A DNA stretch of 64,000 nucleotides. Origin: an uncultured bacterium. GTDB taxonomy: Bacteria > Bacillota > Clostridia > Oscillospirales > Oscillospiraceae. The notes under the pieces were generated by a model. That model had not been told where the DNA came from. It saw nothing but the letters and a program-made list of their open reading frames with translations, and did not search any database. The position numbers were made by a program, and so were the translations under genes. This document shows positions 15,915 to 25,956 of this stretch, one piece after another; within the stretch, counting starts at the first letter, position 1; each line of letters starts with the position of its first letter. The stretch spans positions 1 to 64,000 of the forward strand of contig CATKXO010000008.1 in assembly GCA_949840775.1 (NCBI GenBank), read 5' to 3'.

Positions 15915-15995
15915 TGCAGGGGCGGATATCATCCGCCCGCACGACACCCACCAATGTTACACGATAGAAGCGGGCGGGTAATACCCGCCCCTGCA
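15915..15995. repeat. REP-like two-armed palindromic element B
   Basis: Left arm TGCAGGGGCGGATATCATCC.., right arm ..GGTAATACCCGCCCCTGCA. Each arm is a hairpin, and the outer ten bases pair with each other. Confidence 0.8.
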
Positions 15996-16177
15996 CATTG
16001 CGCGGACGGTTAATATTCCCAAGAGACGGGTATATTTAAGTAGGGAGTATACCATACCTGTATTCCAAATGCAAATCTATTTTGCCCGCCGGAGGAAACC
16101 TTCACAAAATTTTAATGAGTTTTCCGTGTTCCGCCTCTCCGGGGCGGAAACGATATGAAATTTTTCCTGAAAACCTC

Positions 16178-16206
16178 TTGACGGCGGGGGACGGGCGTGG
16201 TATAGT
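16178..16206 (+). promoter_or_regulatory. sigma-A promoter of the rpmG-secE-nusG-rplK-rplA operon
   Basis: TTGACG, 17 bases, TATAGT. It lies 233 bases before rpmG, giving a long leader. Between element B and this promoter (15996-16177) I see nothing else. Confidence 0.7.
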
Positions 16207-16212
16207 AACACT

Positions 16213-16438
16213 TACCTGTGAAAAGGGGCTTTCTTTTCGTGCGCGGATACGGTGTCCGTCGCCCGGACCCCTCCACCTGATTCAGGCCACAGGGAGGCAG
16301 CAGCCGAACTTCCACCGTATCCTGTGGGCGTGTCATTGCGCCCTCCGGCGCTGGATCTCGGCTTAAGACGGGCCGTGTCCGGCGTTTTCTTTTGGAAAAG
16401 CCGAACCCCCGTCAAATAAAAAAGGAGGTGCCGAACAA
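16213..16438 (+). promoter_or_regulatory. long structured leader of the rpmG operon
   Basis: GGATACGGTG (near 16237) can pair with CCACCGTATCC (near 16312), enclosing smaller CCTCC/GGAGG pairing; a CG-rich stem lies near 16365-16380. I recognise no known riboswitch or ribosomal leader family. Confidence 0.4.
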
Positions 16439-16606
16439 ATGGCAGCAAAGGCCGGCGCTCGCATCAAGATCACCCTGCGGTGCTCTGAGTGCAAGCAGAG
16501 AAACTACAACACCTTTAAGAACAAGAAGAATACCCCCGACCGTCTGGAGTTGAACAAATACTGCCCCTTCTGCAGGAAGCACACCGTTCACAATGAGACG
16601 AAGTGA
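16439..16606 (+). CDS. rpmG: 50S ribosomal protein L33
   Basis: A 55-residue protein beginning [15 protein letters not shown] and ending HTVHNETK. It keeps four cysteines in two CxxC pairs (CSEC, CPFC), so it is the zinc-containing form; L33 sits near the ribosomal E site. AAAAGGAGG precedes the ATG. It is the first gene of the operon with secE, the usual Firmicutes order. Confidence 0.95.
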   Translation: MAAKAGARIKITLRCSECKQRNYNTFKNKKNTPDRLELNKYCPFCRKHTVHNETK

Positions 16607-16623
16607 TGAAAGAAGGGTAAGTA

Positions 16624-16893
16624 ATGGCTGAGAACGAAAAGCAGGCCGTCCAGGCCAAGAAGGACAAAAAGTCCGACAAGAACGCCAAGCCCGGCATCTT
16701 TGCCCGCGCGGGCAAGTGGCTCCGGGACATGAAGAGCGAGCTGAAGAAGGTCCAGTGGCCCACCAGGAAGCAGACCATCAACAACACGCTGATCGTTATC
16801 GCCTGCGTGATCGTGGTTGGCGTCTTCATCGCCCTGTTCGACTTTGTGGCCAACGAGGCGATCAGTCTGCTCATCGGCGCCTTTAAAGGGTGA
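16624..16893 (+). CDS. secE: preprotein translocase subunit SecE
   Basis: An 89-residue SecE of the short Gram-positive form. A basic N-terminal region (about 1-28, rich in KKDKKSDK) is followed by the amphipathic WLRDMKSELKKVQWPTRKQT segment (conserved W-P) and one membrane helix (about 55-80). SecE clamps the SecY channel. It begins 17 bases after rpmG and ends six bases before the nusG start. Confidence 0.95.
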   Translation: MAENEKQAVQAKKDKKSDKNAKPGIFARAGKWLRDMKSELKKVQWPTRKQTINNTLIVIACVIVVGVFIALFDFVANEAISLLIGAFKG

Positions 16894-16898
16894 CGCGG

Positions 16899-17423
16899 AT
16901 GGCGGATAACGCAAACTGGTATGTGGTGCACACCTACTCCGGCTATGAGAACACGGTGAAGGCCACCATCGAAAAGTATGTTGAAAACCGCAATATGCAC
17001 GAGCTGATCCACGAGATCAGCATTCCCCTGGAGACAGTCACCGAAATCACCGACAACGGCCCCAAGGAAGTGGAGCGCAAGGTGTTCCCCGGCTATGTCC
17101 TGGTGAAGATGGTGATGAACGACGAGACTTGGCACGTGGTGCGCAACATCCGGGGCGTGACCGGCTTCCTGGGCGAGGGCAATAAGGCTATCCCCCTGAG
17201 CGAGGCCGATGTGGCCGCCCTGGGCGTGGAGAAGCGGGAGGTCGTGGTCAGCTATGAGCTGGGCGACACCGTACGCATCACTGACGGCGCCCTGGAGTCC
17301 TTCCTGGGCACTGTGGACGAGATTGACCTGGACAACGGCAAGGTCCGGGTGGTGGTGTCCATGTTTGGACGGGAAACCCCCGTGGAGCTGGAGCTGGACC
17401 AGGTGGAACCGGCAAATTCCTGA
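16899..17423 (+). CDS. nusG: transcription termination/antitermination factor NusG
   Basis: A 174-residue NusG. NGN domain about 1-115 (NWYVVHTYSGYENTVKATIE, VFPGYVLVKMVM, VRNIRGVTGFLG) and KOW domain about 120-174 (GDTVRITDGALESFLGTVDEI). It binds RNA polymerase and controls pausing and Rho- or ribosome coupling. ATG 16899 is preferred over GTG 16890, which overlaps the secE stop, because AAAGGG lies eight bases before the ATG. Confidence 0.96.
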   Translation: MADNANWYVVHTYSGYENTVKATIEKYVENRNMHELIHEISIPLETVTEITDNGPKEVERKVFPGYVLVKMVMNDETWHVVRNIRGVTGFLGEGNKAIPLSEADVAALGVEKREVVVSYELGDTVRITDGALESFLGTVDEIDLDNGKVRVVVSMFGRETPVELELDQVEPANS

Positions 17424-17432
17424 TTGCTCTTG

Positions 17433-17505
17433 TGTAGGGGCGCACATTGTGCGCCCGCACGTCAGCAAGGCAAAGCATAACGGGCGCGCAATGCGCGCCC
17501 CTACA
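17433..17505. repeat. REP-like two-armed palindromic element C, inside an operon
   Basis: TGTAGGGGCGCACATTGTGC.. and ..GCAATGCGCGCCCCTACA. It starts ten bases after the nusG stop, within the nusG-rplK gap. Confidence 0.85.
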
Positions 17506-17581
17506 GACGAAGCAATGACCAAGTGGGAGGAGCGAAACGCTCCGCCAAACTACCACATTTTTCAAATGGAGGTGCTCTTTC

Positions 17582-18007
17582 GTGGCACAGAAAGTAACTG
17601 GATACGTAAAATTGCAGATTCCCGCCGGCAAGGCGACTCCCGCCCCCCCGGTAGGCCCCGCCCTGGGCCAGCATGGCGTGAATATCGCCGCCTTTACCAA
17701 GGAGTTCAACGAGCGGACCAAGAACGACGTGGGCCTGATTATCCCCGTCATCATCACCGTCTATGCCGACCGCTCCTTCACCTTTATCACCAAGACGCCC
17801 CCCGCCCCTGTGCTGATTAAGAAGGCCTGCGGCATCGACAAGGCCTCCGGTGTGCCCAACAAGAACAAGGTGGCCACCATCAGCAAGGAGGACGTGCGCA
17901 AGATCGCTGAGACCAAGATGCCCGACCTCAACGCCGCCTCCATCGAGGCCGCCATGAGCATGATCGCCGGTACCGCCCGCTCCATGGGTATCCTGGTGGG
18001 CGAGTAA
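17582..18007 (+). CDS. rplK: 50S ribosomal protein L11
   Basis: A 141-residue L11 with the N-terminal [20 protein letters not shown] and [10 protein letters not shown] segments and the C-terminal rRNA-binding domain (AGTARSMGI). L11 forms the GTPase-associated stalk base and is needed for the RelA stringent response. It starts with GTG after ATGGAGG. The nusG-rplK distance is 158 bases because a REP-like element lies between. Confidence 0.97.
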   Translation: MAQKVTGYVKLQIPAGKATPAPPVGPALGQHGVNIAAFTKEFNERTKNDVGLIIPVIITVYADRSFTFITKTPPAPVLIKKACGIDKASGVPNKNKVATISKEDVRKIAETKMPDLNAASIEAAMSMIAGTARSMGILVGE

Positions 18008-18020
18008 GGAGGGGACAAGA

Positions 18021-18713
18021 ATGTTTAGAGGAAAGAAATATCAGGACAGTGTCAAGAAGATTGACAAGAACATGCTGTACGATACCGCTGACGCCATGAA
18101 GCTGGTGGTGGACACCGCCACCGCCAAGTTTGACGAGACCGTGGAGCTCCACGTGAAGCTGGGCGTTGACTCCCGCCACGCCGACCAGCAGGTCCGCGGC
18201 GCCATCGTGCTGCCCCACGGCACCGGCAAGACCCAGCGGGTGCTGGTGTTTGCCAAGGCCGCCAAGGCCGATGAGGCCAAGGCCGCCGGCGCCGACTTCG
18301 TGGGTGAGATGGACTTGGTGGAGAAGATCCAGAAGGAGAACTGGTTCGACTTCGACGTGGTGGTCGCCACCCCCGATATGATGGGCGTTGTGGGCCGTCT
18401 GGGTAAGGTGCTGGGCCCCAAGGGCCTGATGCCCTCCCCCAAGGCCGGCACCGTCACCATGGACGTGACCAAGGCCGTCAACGAGATTAAGGCCGGTAAA
18501 GTCGAATACCGCCTGGACAAGACCAATATCATCCACTGCCCCATCGGCAAGGTGTCCTTTGGCCCCGAGAAGCTCAGCGAGAACTTTGCCGCTCTCATGG
18601 GCGCCGTCATCAAGGCCAAGCCCGCCGCCGCCAAGGGCCAGTATATCAGGAGCTGCACTGTGGCTGCCACCATGGGCCCCGGCGTCAAGGTCAACGGCGC
18701 CAAGCTGGTGTAA
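18021..18713 (+). CDS. rplA: 50S ribosomal protein L1
   Basis: A 230-residue L1 with the [16 protein letters not shown] segment and the [15 protein letters not shown]-terminal strand. L1 shapes the mobile L1 stalk and in many bacteria represses its own operon. A terminator follows at once, and the usual next genes rplJ, rplL and rpoBC are absent here; a restriction-modification island comes instead. Confidence 0.97.
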   Translation: MFRGKKYQDSVKKIDKNMLYDTADAMKLVVDTATAKFDETVELHVKLGVDSRHADQQVRGAIVLPHGTGKTQRVLVFAKAAKADEAKAAGADFVGEMDLVEKIQKENWFDFDVVVATPDMMGVVGRLGKVLGPKGLMPSPKAGTVTMDVTKAVNEIKAGKVEYRLDKTNIIHCPIGKVSFGPEKLSENFAALMGAVIKAKPAAAKGQYIRSCTVAATMGPGVKVNGAKLV

Positions 18714-18740
18714 TTTTTGTAATTTGATACTTTGACATAG

Positions 18741-18771
18741 AAATCCCCGACCGCAAGGCCGGGGATTTTTA
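18741..18771 (+). terminator. terminator after rplA
   Basis: Stem AAATCCCCGACC / GGCCGGGGATTT with a GCAA tetraloop, then TTTTT. Confidence 0.9.
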
Positions 18772-18850
18772 TGGTTTTTCCAAAGACTGGCAGCACCTTA
18801 GAACCACTGCAAGAAGATGGATGGGTCATCTATGGACCGGTGGCGGTTTA

Positions 18851-18899
18851 CATAGAAGTGCGTATTTTTGCTCGCTTTTTTGTTATGGACACTTCTATG
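18851..18899. repeat. inverted repeat at the border of the restriction island
   Basis: CATAGAAGTG (18851-18860) and CACTTCTATG (18890-18899) are exact complements around a T-rich 29-base spacer, 20 bases from the end of hsdR. It may terminate hsdR transcripts or mark an insertion edge. Confidence 0.4.
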
Positions 18900-18918
18900 C
18901 CATATACCACTGCATGCG

Positions 18919-21900
18919 TTAATATTCCTCTTGTTCTACAATAATTTTGAACACTCGCTCCACTTCATCCTTGGATTTCAGAAGCTTCAGAAGCTCGCGC
19001 TTGATACGCCGTTCCTTAACCGGGTCATTACGGAATCGATCCATTTTCGAGCGCATAACAGCAGTATGCAGAGCCTCAGCAAGATCAGCATCACATCCGG
19101 TATTGTCATACAGTGCTCTCATAGCCGCACTATGACGTACCTTTTCAGGATAGCTTTCGTTCTCCTCGGGCTTTGTCACATTGCGGGCCAGCTCAATGTA
19201 TTTCTCTAATAACTGAGAATATGCAATAACACCTTGCTTGCGTTCCAATATTATCTGCTCCAGCACAGCGGACATCTTCTCATAATATTTAGGGTTCAGA
19301 ACAATTCTTTCAACAACCTTCTTGCGGATATTATTCTCAATAGCTTCTGCTGCACTTTCCTGCTCCTTGGGCTTACTGTAATCCCCTTCCATCTTATCAC
19401 GCTGGGCCAGAATAAAATCCAGAAGAGTGAAATCATCGAAAGCACTAATGATTCGAGCATCCTCGGCCGCGATATAGTTATCAATCAAATAACGCATACC
19501 TGGTTCGTATGCCTTCAAATCGATAAAATCACCGCTGGAACGACCGATGGTAGCTTTCAGCGCCACATAGAAATTGACAGATTTATCATATTTCTTCCGC
19601 TGCGCTGGGGTGTAGCCAATCTCACCCATCATAGGTTTCACTTCTGCATATGCGCGGATGAGCGAATCTGTCAGCCGATACAGCCGCTCACGCATCCGAG
19701 CGTATGCCTCATCGTTATCAATATCAATTCCATGTTCCCCACAGAAATGGTGCAGATAATCGAGTTCTTCTTTCGGATATTGCACGCCTTTGCACAACTC
19801 GTCCAGTTCATCCAGAATCTTTTCAAATTGCTTTTGTGCCTCGGCTTGACGGTTTTTTAACAGGCCCTCGACATCCTCATCCGCATAACGTTCAAAAGCC
19901 CCGGAGGTATATTTCTCCATCGCCTTAGACAAATCGCCAAAGAGCTGCTTGTAGTCAACAATGTAACCGAAATCTTTGTCTTCACCATCCAAACGGTTTA
20001 CGCGGCAGATTGCTTGGAACAAGCCATGATCGTGCATCGTTTTGTCGATGTACAAATATGTGCAGGGTGGCGCGTCGAAGCCAGTCAACAGCTTGTCTAC
20101 CACAATCAGCAGCTTCATGTTATAAGGTTCTTCGATGAATTTCTTTTTTGCTGTTGCTTCAAATTCCTCAACCCGCTTGACAATACCGCTTTTATCAGCT
20201 GTGCCGGCAGGATCAATGCCAATCATCTGAAGGTAAATACGGTATTTTTCGTATGCATCGGTTTCTTCATCATCGCTGACCGTTTCGGTACGTAAAGCTC
20301 CAATGCTGGGTTCGTAAGAGGAAATGACAGCACACTTGCGGAAATTCTTCTGCTGGAACAGTTCATAATACTTGCAGGCGGTCAAAATATCATCCGCAAC
20401 AAGAATTGCATTGCCGCTTCCGTCGGCAAGGCGGGCCTTGGTCTCAAAATCGAAAATGATGTCACAGACAATTTTCTCCAAACGGGAACGGGAGCTATAT
20501 ACCGTCTGCATATTGCCCCAAATCTGCTTTAATCGAGCTTTTGCTCTCGGCATCAGGCCACGGGTCTTAGCATCAAACCACGCGTCAATCTTTGCCTGAG
20601 ACATAATCTCCTGCGGAACATCGCGGTATTCATAGCGTAGATCCAGCACAATGCCATCCGCTACCCCCTCATCAAATTTGTAGGTATGGATATATTGGCC
20701 AAACACTTTAATGCTGGAAGATTTATCGGATTTTAGCAGCGGCGTACCCGTGAAGCCCACAAAGATGGCATCGGGCATTATGGTTTTCATAGCTAAGTAC
20801 AGCTTGCCGGATTGCGTACGGTGGCACTCGTCCACAAATACGAAAATATCGTCTTTGGCGCTGAAATTAACAGGTAGAGAGGCCTTCAGCTCCTCAATGT
20901 ACCGATCATAATCTTTTGGCGTGGCTTCACCGCCACGCTTACCAAACTTATGCACCAGGGAGCACAGCAGCCTGTCTTCATGGGAGTTCAAGCGCGCCAG
21001 TAAATCAGTACTGCTCTTAGTGCGGATGATCGTTTCATTGACACCTTTGTAGTTCCGCTCAATCTGCTCATCCAGTTCATCCCGGTCAGTAACAATCAGC
21101 ACGCGGGCTGTGGGGATATTGGAGAGCAACCATTTGGACAGCCAGATCATAGTCAGGGACTTGCCGCTGCCCTGGGTGTGCCAGATGATGCCGCCCTTAC
21201 CGGAAGCGAGCCGTTTCTGCGCTCTCATTATGCCGTAGTACTGATTGTATCGGCAAACCTTCTTCCGGCCCCTGTCAAAAATCATGAAGTTGTGGATTAA
21301 ATTCAGGAACCGGGCCTTGTAGAACACAGCGAAAAGGGCGCTGTCTAATTTATTGGGGATGGTATCGCAAATCTCCTCGATATGAATATCTATCTCATGC
21401 CGCTCCTCGGGAGATTCCGTAAATCCGTCCTTTTTCCATTCCAGGTAATACTTCTCGGGGGTCTTAATGGTTCCGTAGCGCAAGCCTTCGCTGTCATTGC
21501 CTGCCATACAAAATTGGATGGTGGTAAAAAACGGCTCGATAAACATTTCGCGTTGGTTGGTCAGATTTTGACGGATGCCGTTGGATACGGATACCGTACT
21601 TTTCTTCAGCTCGATCACTGCCACAGCAATACCGTTCAAATAAATGACCAAGTCGGGACGCTTTTCGTTATTGGCGACTACGGTGACCTCTTCCGCTATG
21701 TCGAAGAGATTTTCGCCGGGAGTATTCCAGTCAACGAAATACACTGTAGTTTCGTTTTCGTCAGCACTTTCTTTTACTTTGGCGCCATATTTCAGCAAGC
21801 GATAGACCTCACGATTGGCGCTATACAACCCGGCCTGTAGATTGGACGCGGCTTTGACAAGCTCTGTTACGGCATGGGTGGCGATTGTAGCAGAATAGCC

Positions 21901-22053
21901 GTGGTTGGTCAGCCATGCTGTCAGTTTTTCTTCGTCAATATTGCGGTTTTCCCGACTTTTCAGATTGCCAATATAATTGTATCTCAGCCTGCTGCGAAAA
22001 AATTCAATGACCCGCTTTTGCGTGACAATTTCAGGCTTTCCAACACGGTCCAT
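18919..22053 (-). CDS. hsdR: type I restriction enzyme, R subunit (HsdR)
   Basis: A full-length 1044-residue HsdR. The PD-ExK nuclease site is visible: D134 in RPDLVIYLNG, E148 and K150 in VIELKKS. The SF2 motor follows with Walker A HTQGSGKS (292-299), DECHRTQ and FTGTPLL. It cuts unmodified DNA after ATP-driven translocation. The ATG shares one base with the hsdS stop (TAATG). Codon use is far more AT-rich than in neighbours. Confidence 0.95.
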   Translation of the reverse strand: MDRVGKPEIVTQKRVIEFFRSRLRYNYIGNLKSRENRNIDEEKLTAWLTNHGYSATIATHAVTELVKAASNLQAGLYSANREVYRLLKYGAKVKESADENETTVYFVDWNTPGENLFDIAEEVTVVANNEKRPDLVIYLNGIAVAVIELKKSTVSVSNGIRQNLTNQREMFIEPFFTTIQFCMAGNDSEGLRYGTIKTPEKYYLEWKKDGFTESPEERHEIDIHIEEICDTIPNKLDSALFAVFYKARFLNLIHNFMIFDRGRKKVCRYNQYYGIMRAQKRLASGKGGIIWHTQGSGKSLTMIWLSKWLLSNIPTARVLIVTDRDELDEQIERNYKGVNETIIRTKSSTDLLARLNSHEDRLLCSLVHKFGKRGGEATPKDYDRYIEELKASLPVNFSAKDDIFVFVDECHRTQSGKLYLAMKTIMPDAIFVGFTGTPLLKSDKSSSIKVFGQYIHTYKFDEGVADGIVLDLRYEYRDVPQEIMSQAKIDAWFDAKTRGLMPRAKARLKQIWGNMQTVYSSRSRLEKIVCDIIFDFETKARLADGSGNAILVADDILTACKYYELFQQKNFRKCAVISSYEPSIGALRTETVSDDEETDAYEKYRIYLQMIGIDPAGTADKSGIVKRVEEFEATAKKKFIEEPYNMKLLIVVDKLLTGFDAPPCTYLYIDKTMHDHGLFQAICRVNRLDGEDKDFGYIVDYKQLFGDLSKAMEKYTSGAFERYADEDVEGLLKNRQAEAQKQFEKILDELDELCKGVQYPKEELDYLHHFCGEHGIDIDNDEAYARMRERLYRLTDSLIRAYAEVKPMMGEIGYTPAQRKKYDKSVNFYVALKATIGRSSGDFIDLKAYEPGMRYLIDNYIAAEDARIISAFDDFTLLDFILAQRDKMEGDYSKPKEQESAAEAIENNIRKKVVERIVLNPKYYEKMSAVLEQIILERKQGVIAYSQLLEKYIELARNVTKPEENESYPEKVRHSAAMRALYDNTGCDADLAEALHTAVMRSKMDRFRNDPVKERRIKRELLKLLKSKDEVERVFKIIVEQEEY

Positions 22054-23303
22054 TACACATCCTCCTTATCTATCAGTCTAATTCGGCCGGTGAGCAGTTC
22101 GCTCATCATGCCGCGCATAATATCTCGATACTTACAAAGCTTTCCTTCCAAATCCAATATTTCATTTTCCATATCCCGTATCACTGCACAGATAGCATTT
22201 TGTTCCTTTGGTGAAGGAAACAAGAATCTCATATTCAGGATATCTGCCGGCCTCAAATTATTGATGCTCGATCCGGAAAAAAGAATAGAGATTTGATTCC
22301 AATACGCATCAGAGTTCATCAAATTGAAGATATAGTACATATTGGTGTCAGAATCCTTTTTCCTGACACAGCTCATAAATGCACCAAATGTATAGTCGCA
22401 AACAAGTGGGCTTCCGAAATAACAACTTTTTCCAACGAGTGTTCGACTTCCATTTGCCATGCATACCATAATATCGTCCATACATAGATGCTGCGATGTT
22501 TTTACTTTGTTCCGATGAACATATTGAACGTCGTGACTCACAAAACGGGCATTCTTTATATTGTTGGCTCTTAATAACCTGATTGTTTCTGCTGTTTCGA
22601 ATTGGCTTATATCGGCTGTTCCATCATAACTGACACAGCGAATACATTCCAAGAACTTGCCCAATGCATAATCTTTCCACTCACCAGTAAAACCCGGTAA
22701 TCTTTGCTTGCTGGTCAGCAAAGCCTGCATTGTGCCTTGCTTGATGGACTTCTTCTTGGCAATCAGCTTTTCCAGATTGGCAATCAGGGTATCAATATCA
22801 GATAGAGCAGCGGCAATGGCCTCCTGTTCCGGTTTTGATGGAACAGGAATCTCGATCGCAGAGAGCTGTTTACCATTGGTCAAAGCTCGGGTTGTGTAAG
22901 TACACCCGGTAATAATCGCCTCCCGTACTGCTTCTGTGGAAAAACAGTATTTGCAATATTCCGGGGTGAACATATCATTCTTCGGTCTGCCACGCAGGAC
23001 GAACCCACTGAATACGCCGTTTTCAACAGGCTCCAGTAAGACAGAGGAGATACCAACCTCATCCGGAGTCTCTGATGTTCTTGTAAAAAACACATCATTT
23101 TCACGGACATCGAAACGGTGAATCTCATCAGGGGTTAGGCAGACCCGGCCACGAATATCTGCCTTTTTCAATCCGCGTTTTTTATATACATCAGTATAGT
23201 TAATTATAGGTGTTCCATAGCCAAAAAACTTTTTTCCCTTATTCAGACCATTCTTGAAATCAAGAAAATCGCCTATTGTTGCTGTATCCCACGGTTTTAC
23301 CAC
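22053..23303 (-). CDS. hsdS: type I restriction enzyme, specificity subunit (HsdS)
   Basis: A 416-residue HsdS with two target recognition domains (about 1-150 and 205-360) and two conserved coiled regions (about 155-200: PEQEAIAAALSDIDTLI and LEKLIAKKKSIKQGTMQALL; about 365-410: ICAVIRDMENEILDLE, RDIMRGMMSELLTGRIRL). Each target domain reads half of a bipartite site that cannot be predicted here. The start overlaps hsdM by seven bases. No invertase or second hsdS lies nearby, so phase variation is not indicated. Confidence 0.93.
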   Translation of the reverse strand: MVKPWDTATIGDFLDFKNGLNKGKKFFGYGTPIINYTDVYKKRGLKKADIRGRVCLTPDEIHRFDVRENDVFFTRTSETPDEVGISSVLLEPVENGVFSGFVLRGRPKNDMFTPEYCKYCFSTEAVREAIITGCTYTTRALTNGKQLSAIEIPVPSKPEQEAIAAALSDIDTLIANLEKLIAKKKSIKQGTMQALLTSKQRLPGFTGEWKDYALGKFLECIRCVSYDGTADISQFETAETIRLLRANNIKNARFVSHDVQYVHRNKVKTSQHLCMDDIMVCMANGSRTLVGKSCYFGSPLVCDYTFGAFMSCVRKKDSDTNMYYIFNLMNSDAYWNQISILFSGSSINNLRPADILNMRFLFPSPKEQNAICAVIRDMENEILDLEGKLCKYRDIMRGMMSELLTGRIRLIDKEDV

Positions 23304-25933
23304 TGGAATCCCATCCTTTCCAGATGAGACTTCACCTTTGCCTCATAATCATCCACTAGAGCGGTCAATGCAGGAAGGGTATCCTCATAGCGCTCCGCCA
23401 GTTCAATGACTCTGCCGGTAATATTATGAGAGATTGCTGTATAGAGGGCATTTATGCCATGATAAATGGAAGAATACCACTTTTTATTGATTAAGAGCTC
23501 TTTAATCTCCTCCACGGTCAAAACAGTATACTTATTCTTGACCAGTTGCTCCAGCGCAGCCTTCAACGCCCTAACCAGCTTGATCTGTTCGTCATTCTTG
23601 ATGATAAGAGTATAGAGGGACATAAGTTGCTCATAATCTTCGGCATACATTTCCGGAATTGGGGAGGCCGCCCGGAGTTCGGCAATCCGTACCTTGATAC
23701 TCTTGGCGGTCACATTACCCTTATCATTCCGGGCAAGGGCACACAACGGGTGGACCTCCAGGTACTCGTCCATATCCTTTTTCTTCATGGGCAGGGCGTT
23801 GAACAATGTGGTCAGCGCCCTGATTTCCTCGGAGGGAACCTTGCTTCTGATTTCATCAATGGCGGCGTTTAGTGCCTTTACAGGGACTTTCCCCTTTTCG
23901 TCGATCAGTTCCGCAAGGGCAGAATCCTCCTCGGCGCCTTCCAGCAGTTCATCAATCTGCGCCTGGGTATCGGCAATAATCCCTTCAGCGTCATCAATCG
24001 CCTTGGCTTCTTCCGCAAAATAGGTATCGATGATCATGCGCTTAGGAATCAGTTTTCCATCCCAGCTTTTCACCTTATCGGTGACCTCGGTAAAGGTCTG
24101 GCCATCAACGGTCTTGGTCTTGACCACATATTCATAGCTCAGTTCCCGACCCGCCTCATAACCATCGTGAATCAGCAGATATACATCATCGGACATAACT
24201 TCCAACCAGTATTCCAAAAGCACCTGGTATACATCATATTTGTCGATCAGCTCAATGCCTTCAAAGTGGATCAAAATATGTTCCGCCAGCCGGACAATCA
24301 GCTTTTTTGTATCTACATAGGCATTAATACTGCGCAGATCTTCATCCACTGCGCTGCGCCATGCCATGAAGGCAGTATCTACCTTGTCTGCATAGGAAGA
24401 AAATTCATCATCCTGATGGATAAGAGAGCGCACCTCATCATTGGGGACATTCAGTTGATAGAAGCCTTCCCTCAGCGGAGAAAACAGCTTGTCCTTCAAT
24501 CGTCCGAATACAGACCAATATTGCTCCATGCCATCAACATCGCAAGCAGGAATGCCGCCTTTCAAATGTGCTTCAATGCTTTGCTGGTCTTCGCCAATGT
24601 CGGAATCAATATAGCGGGAGATGTTCAGATTATAGTCGTTTTTGTCTATAATCTCGCTCATGGGTACAAATCGAGCATAGTGCGGATCGTCAGTGATCTG
24701 TTGGTTAAAAGTAGTAACGATTTTATAGATATCCCGCTCGCGCAGACGGTTCATGTTTCCGTCTTTTACAAAATCGTGGCTTGCATCAATCATTAAAATG
24801 CCGGTGCGCTTGTCGGCATCTTCTTTGTCAATAATAATGATACAGGCATGGATACCGGTTCCATAGAACAAGTTTGCAGGCAGACCGATGATCCCCTTGA
24901 TGTATCCGGTCTTAATCAGATTTTCACGGATGGTACCCTCTGCGTTACCGCGGAACAAAACACCGTGGGGCAGAATGACCGCCGCCTTGCCATTGTGCTT
25001 CAAGGATTTCAGAATGTGCATCAGCCAAGCATAGTCGCCATTCTTCTCTGGGGGTCTTTCGCCGCGGCCACCAAATCTGCCATATTCTTTTGCACCGTCT
25101 GTCCAGTTTTTAATAGAGAACGGCGGATTTGCTACGATATATTTGAATCTGCGCAGCACAGTTTCATCTGATCCCTCTTCAAAATACTGAGGATCAGAAA
25201 AAGTGTTGCCGGACATGATGGTAATGGTGGCCCAGCCATGCAGAACGGCATTCATTTTTGCAAGGCTAGCCGTAGTGGTGTCCTTTTCCTGACCGTAACC
25301 GGACAGAGCGATGGGAGCTTCATTTAATGCCCGAATCAGCAGCGAACCAGATCCACATGCCGGGTCATAAATCGTAGCGGCGGGATTATACTCCTCTGCA
25401 ATACCGATGACCTTTGCCAAAACACGGGATACTTCAGCAGGGGTATAGAACTGGCCCTTACTCTTACCGCTCTCGGTTGCAAATTTACGCATCAAATATT
25501 CATAAGCGTCACCAATTAGGTCATCGCCTTCAGCCTGGTTCTTGGAGAAGTCCAGTTCGGGGCGGCGAAAGATTTCAATCAGTTTACTCAGCTTTTCCAC
25601 CATTTCTTCGCCCTTACCCAGCTTATCGGGATCATTGAAAGAAATCTTATCAATAACGCCACGGAGACCATTGGCCTCAGCCAGTTTAGCAATAACTTTA
25701 TTAATGCCGTCACCGATTTCCTTCTTGCCGATTAGCTTAACCATATCAGCAAAGCTGCCGCCTTCAGGAATTTCGATGTCGGCATAGTCCTGTCCGATAA
25801 ATTTATCGGAAACATACTTCACAAACAGAAGAGTGAGAATATAGTCTTTATATTGTGAGGCATCCATACCGCCTCTCAATGCATCACAGCTCGCCCAGAG
25901 GGAACTGTATAATTCACTTTTTTTAACAGCCAT
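23297..25933 (-). CDS. hsdM: type I restriction enzyme, methyltransferase subunit (HsdM), long form
   Basis: An 878-residue N6-adenine methyltransferase. SAM motif I DPACGSG is at 190-196 and the catalytic NPPF at 269-272; QFYTPAEV precedes them. The common HsdM is about 500 residues; this one has about 380 extra C-terminal residues with coiled-coil-like stretches (EAKAIDDAEGIIADTQAQIDE region). AGGAG precedes the ATG. Second gene of the xre-hsdM-hsdS-hsdR operon. Confidence 0.93.
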   Translation of the reverse strand: MAVKKSELYSSLWASCDALRGGMDASQYKDYILTLLFVKYVSDKFIGQDYADIEIPEGGSFADMVKLIGKKEIGDGINKVIAKLAEANGLRGVIDKISFNDPDKLGKGEEMVEKLSKLIEIFRRPELDFSKNQAEGDDLIGDAYEYLMRKFATESGKSKGQFYTPAEVSRVLAKVIGIAEEYNPAATIYDPACGSGSLLIRALNEAPIALSGYGQEKDTTTASLAKMNAVLHGWATITIMSGNTFSDPQYFEEGSDETVLRRFKYIVANPPFSIKNWTDGAKEYGRFGGRGERPPEKNGDYAWLMHILKSLKHNGKAAVILPHGVLFRGNAEGTIRENLIKTGYIKGIIGLPANLFYGTGIHACIIIIDKEDADKRTGILMIDASHDFVKDGNMNRLRERDIYKIVTTFNQQITDDPHYARFVPMSEIIDKNDYNLNISRYIDSDIGEDQQSIEAHLKGGIPACDVDGMEQYWSVFGRLKDKLFSPLREGFYQLNVPNDEVRSLIHQDDEFSSYADKVDTAFMAWRSAVDEDLRSINAYVDTKKLIVRLAEHILIHFEGIELIDKYDVYQVLLEYWLEVMSDDVYLLIHDGYEAGRELSYEYVVKTKTVDGQTFTEVTDKVKSWDGKLIPKRMIIDTYFAEEAKAIDDAEGIIADTQAQIDELLEGAEEDSALAELIDEKGKVPVKALNAAIDEIRSKVPSEEIRALTTLFNALPMKKKDMDEYLEVHPLCALARNDKGNVTAKSIKVRIAELRAASPIPEMYAEDYEQLMSLYTLIIKNDEQIKLVRALKAALEQLVKNKYTVLTVEEIKELLINKKWYSSIYHGINALYTAISHNITGRVIELAERYEDTLPALTALVDDYEAKVKSHLERMGFQW

Positions 25934-25956
25934 TTCTATTACTCCTATCTATGAGA

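Noticed and set aside
18868-19209. 113-codon forward frame at the end of hsdR
   Set aside because: Mostly antisense to hsdR; hydrophobic look comes from reverse reading of charged codons.
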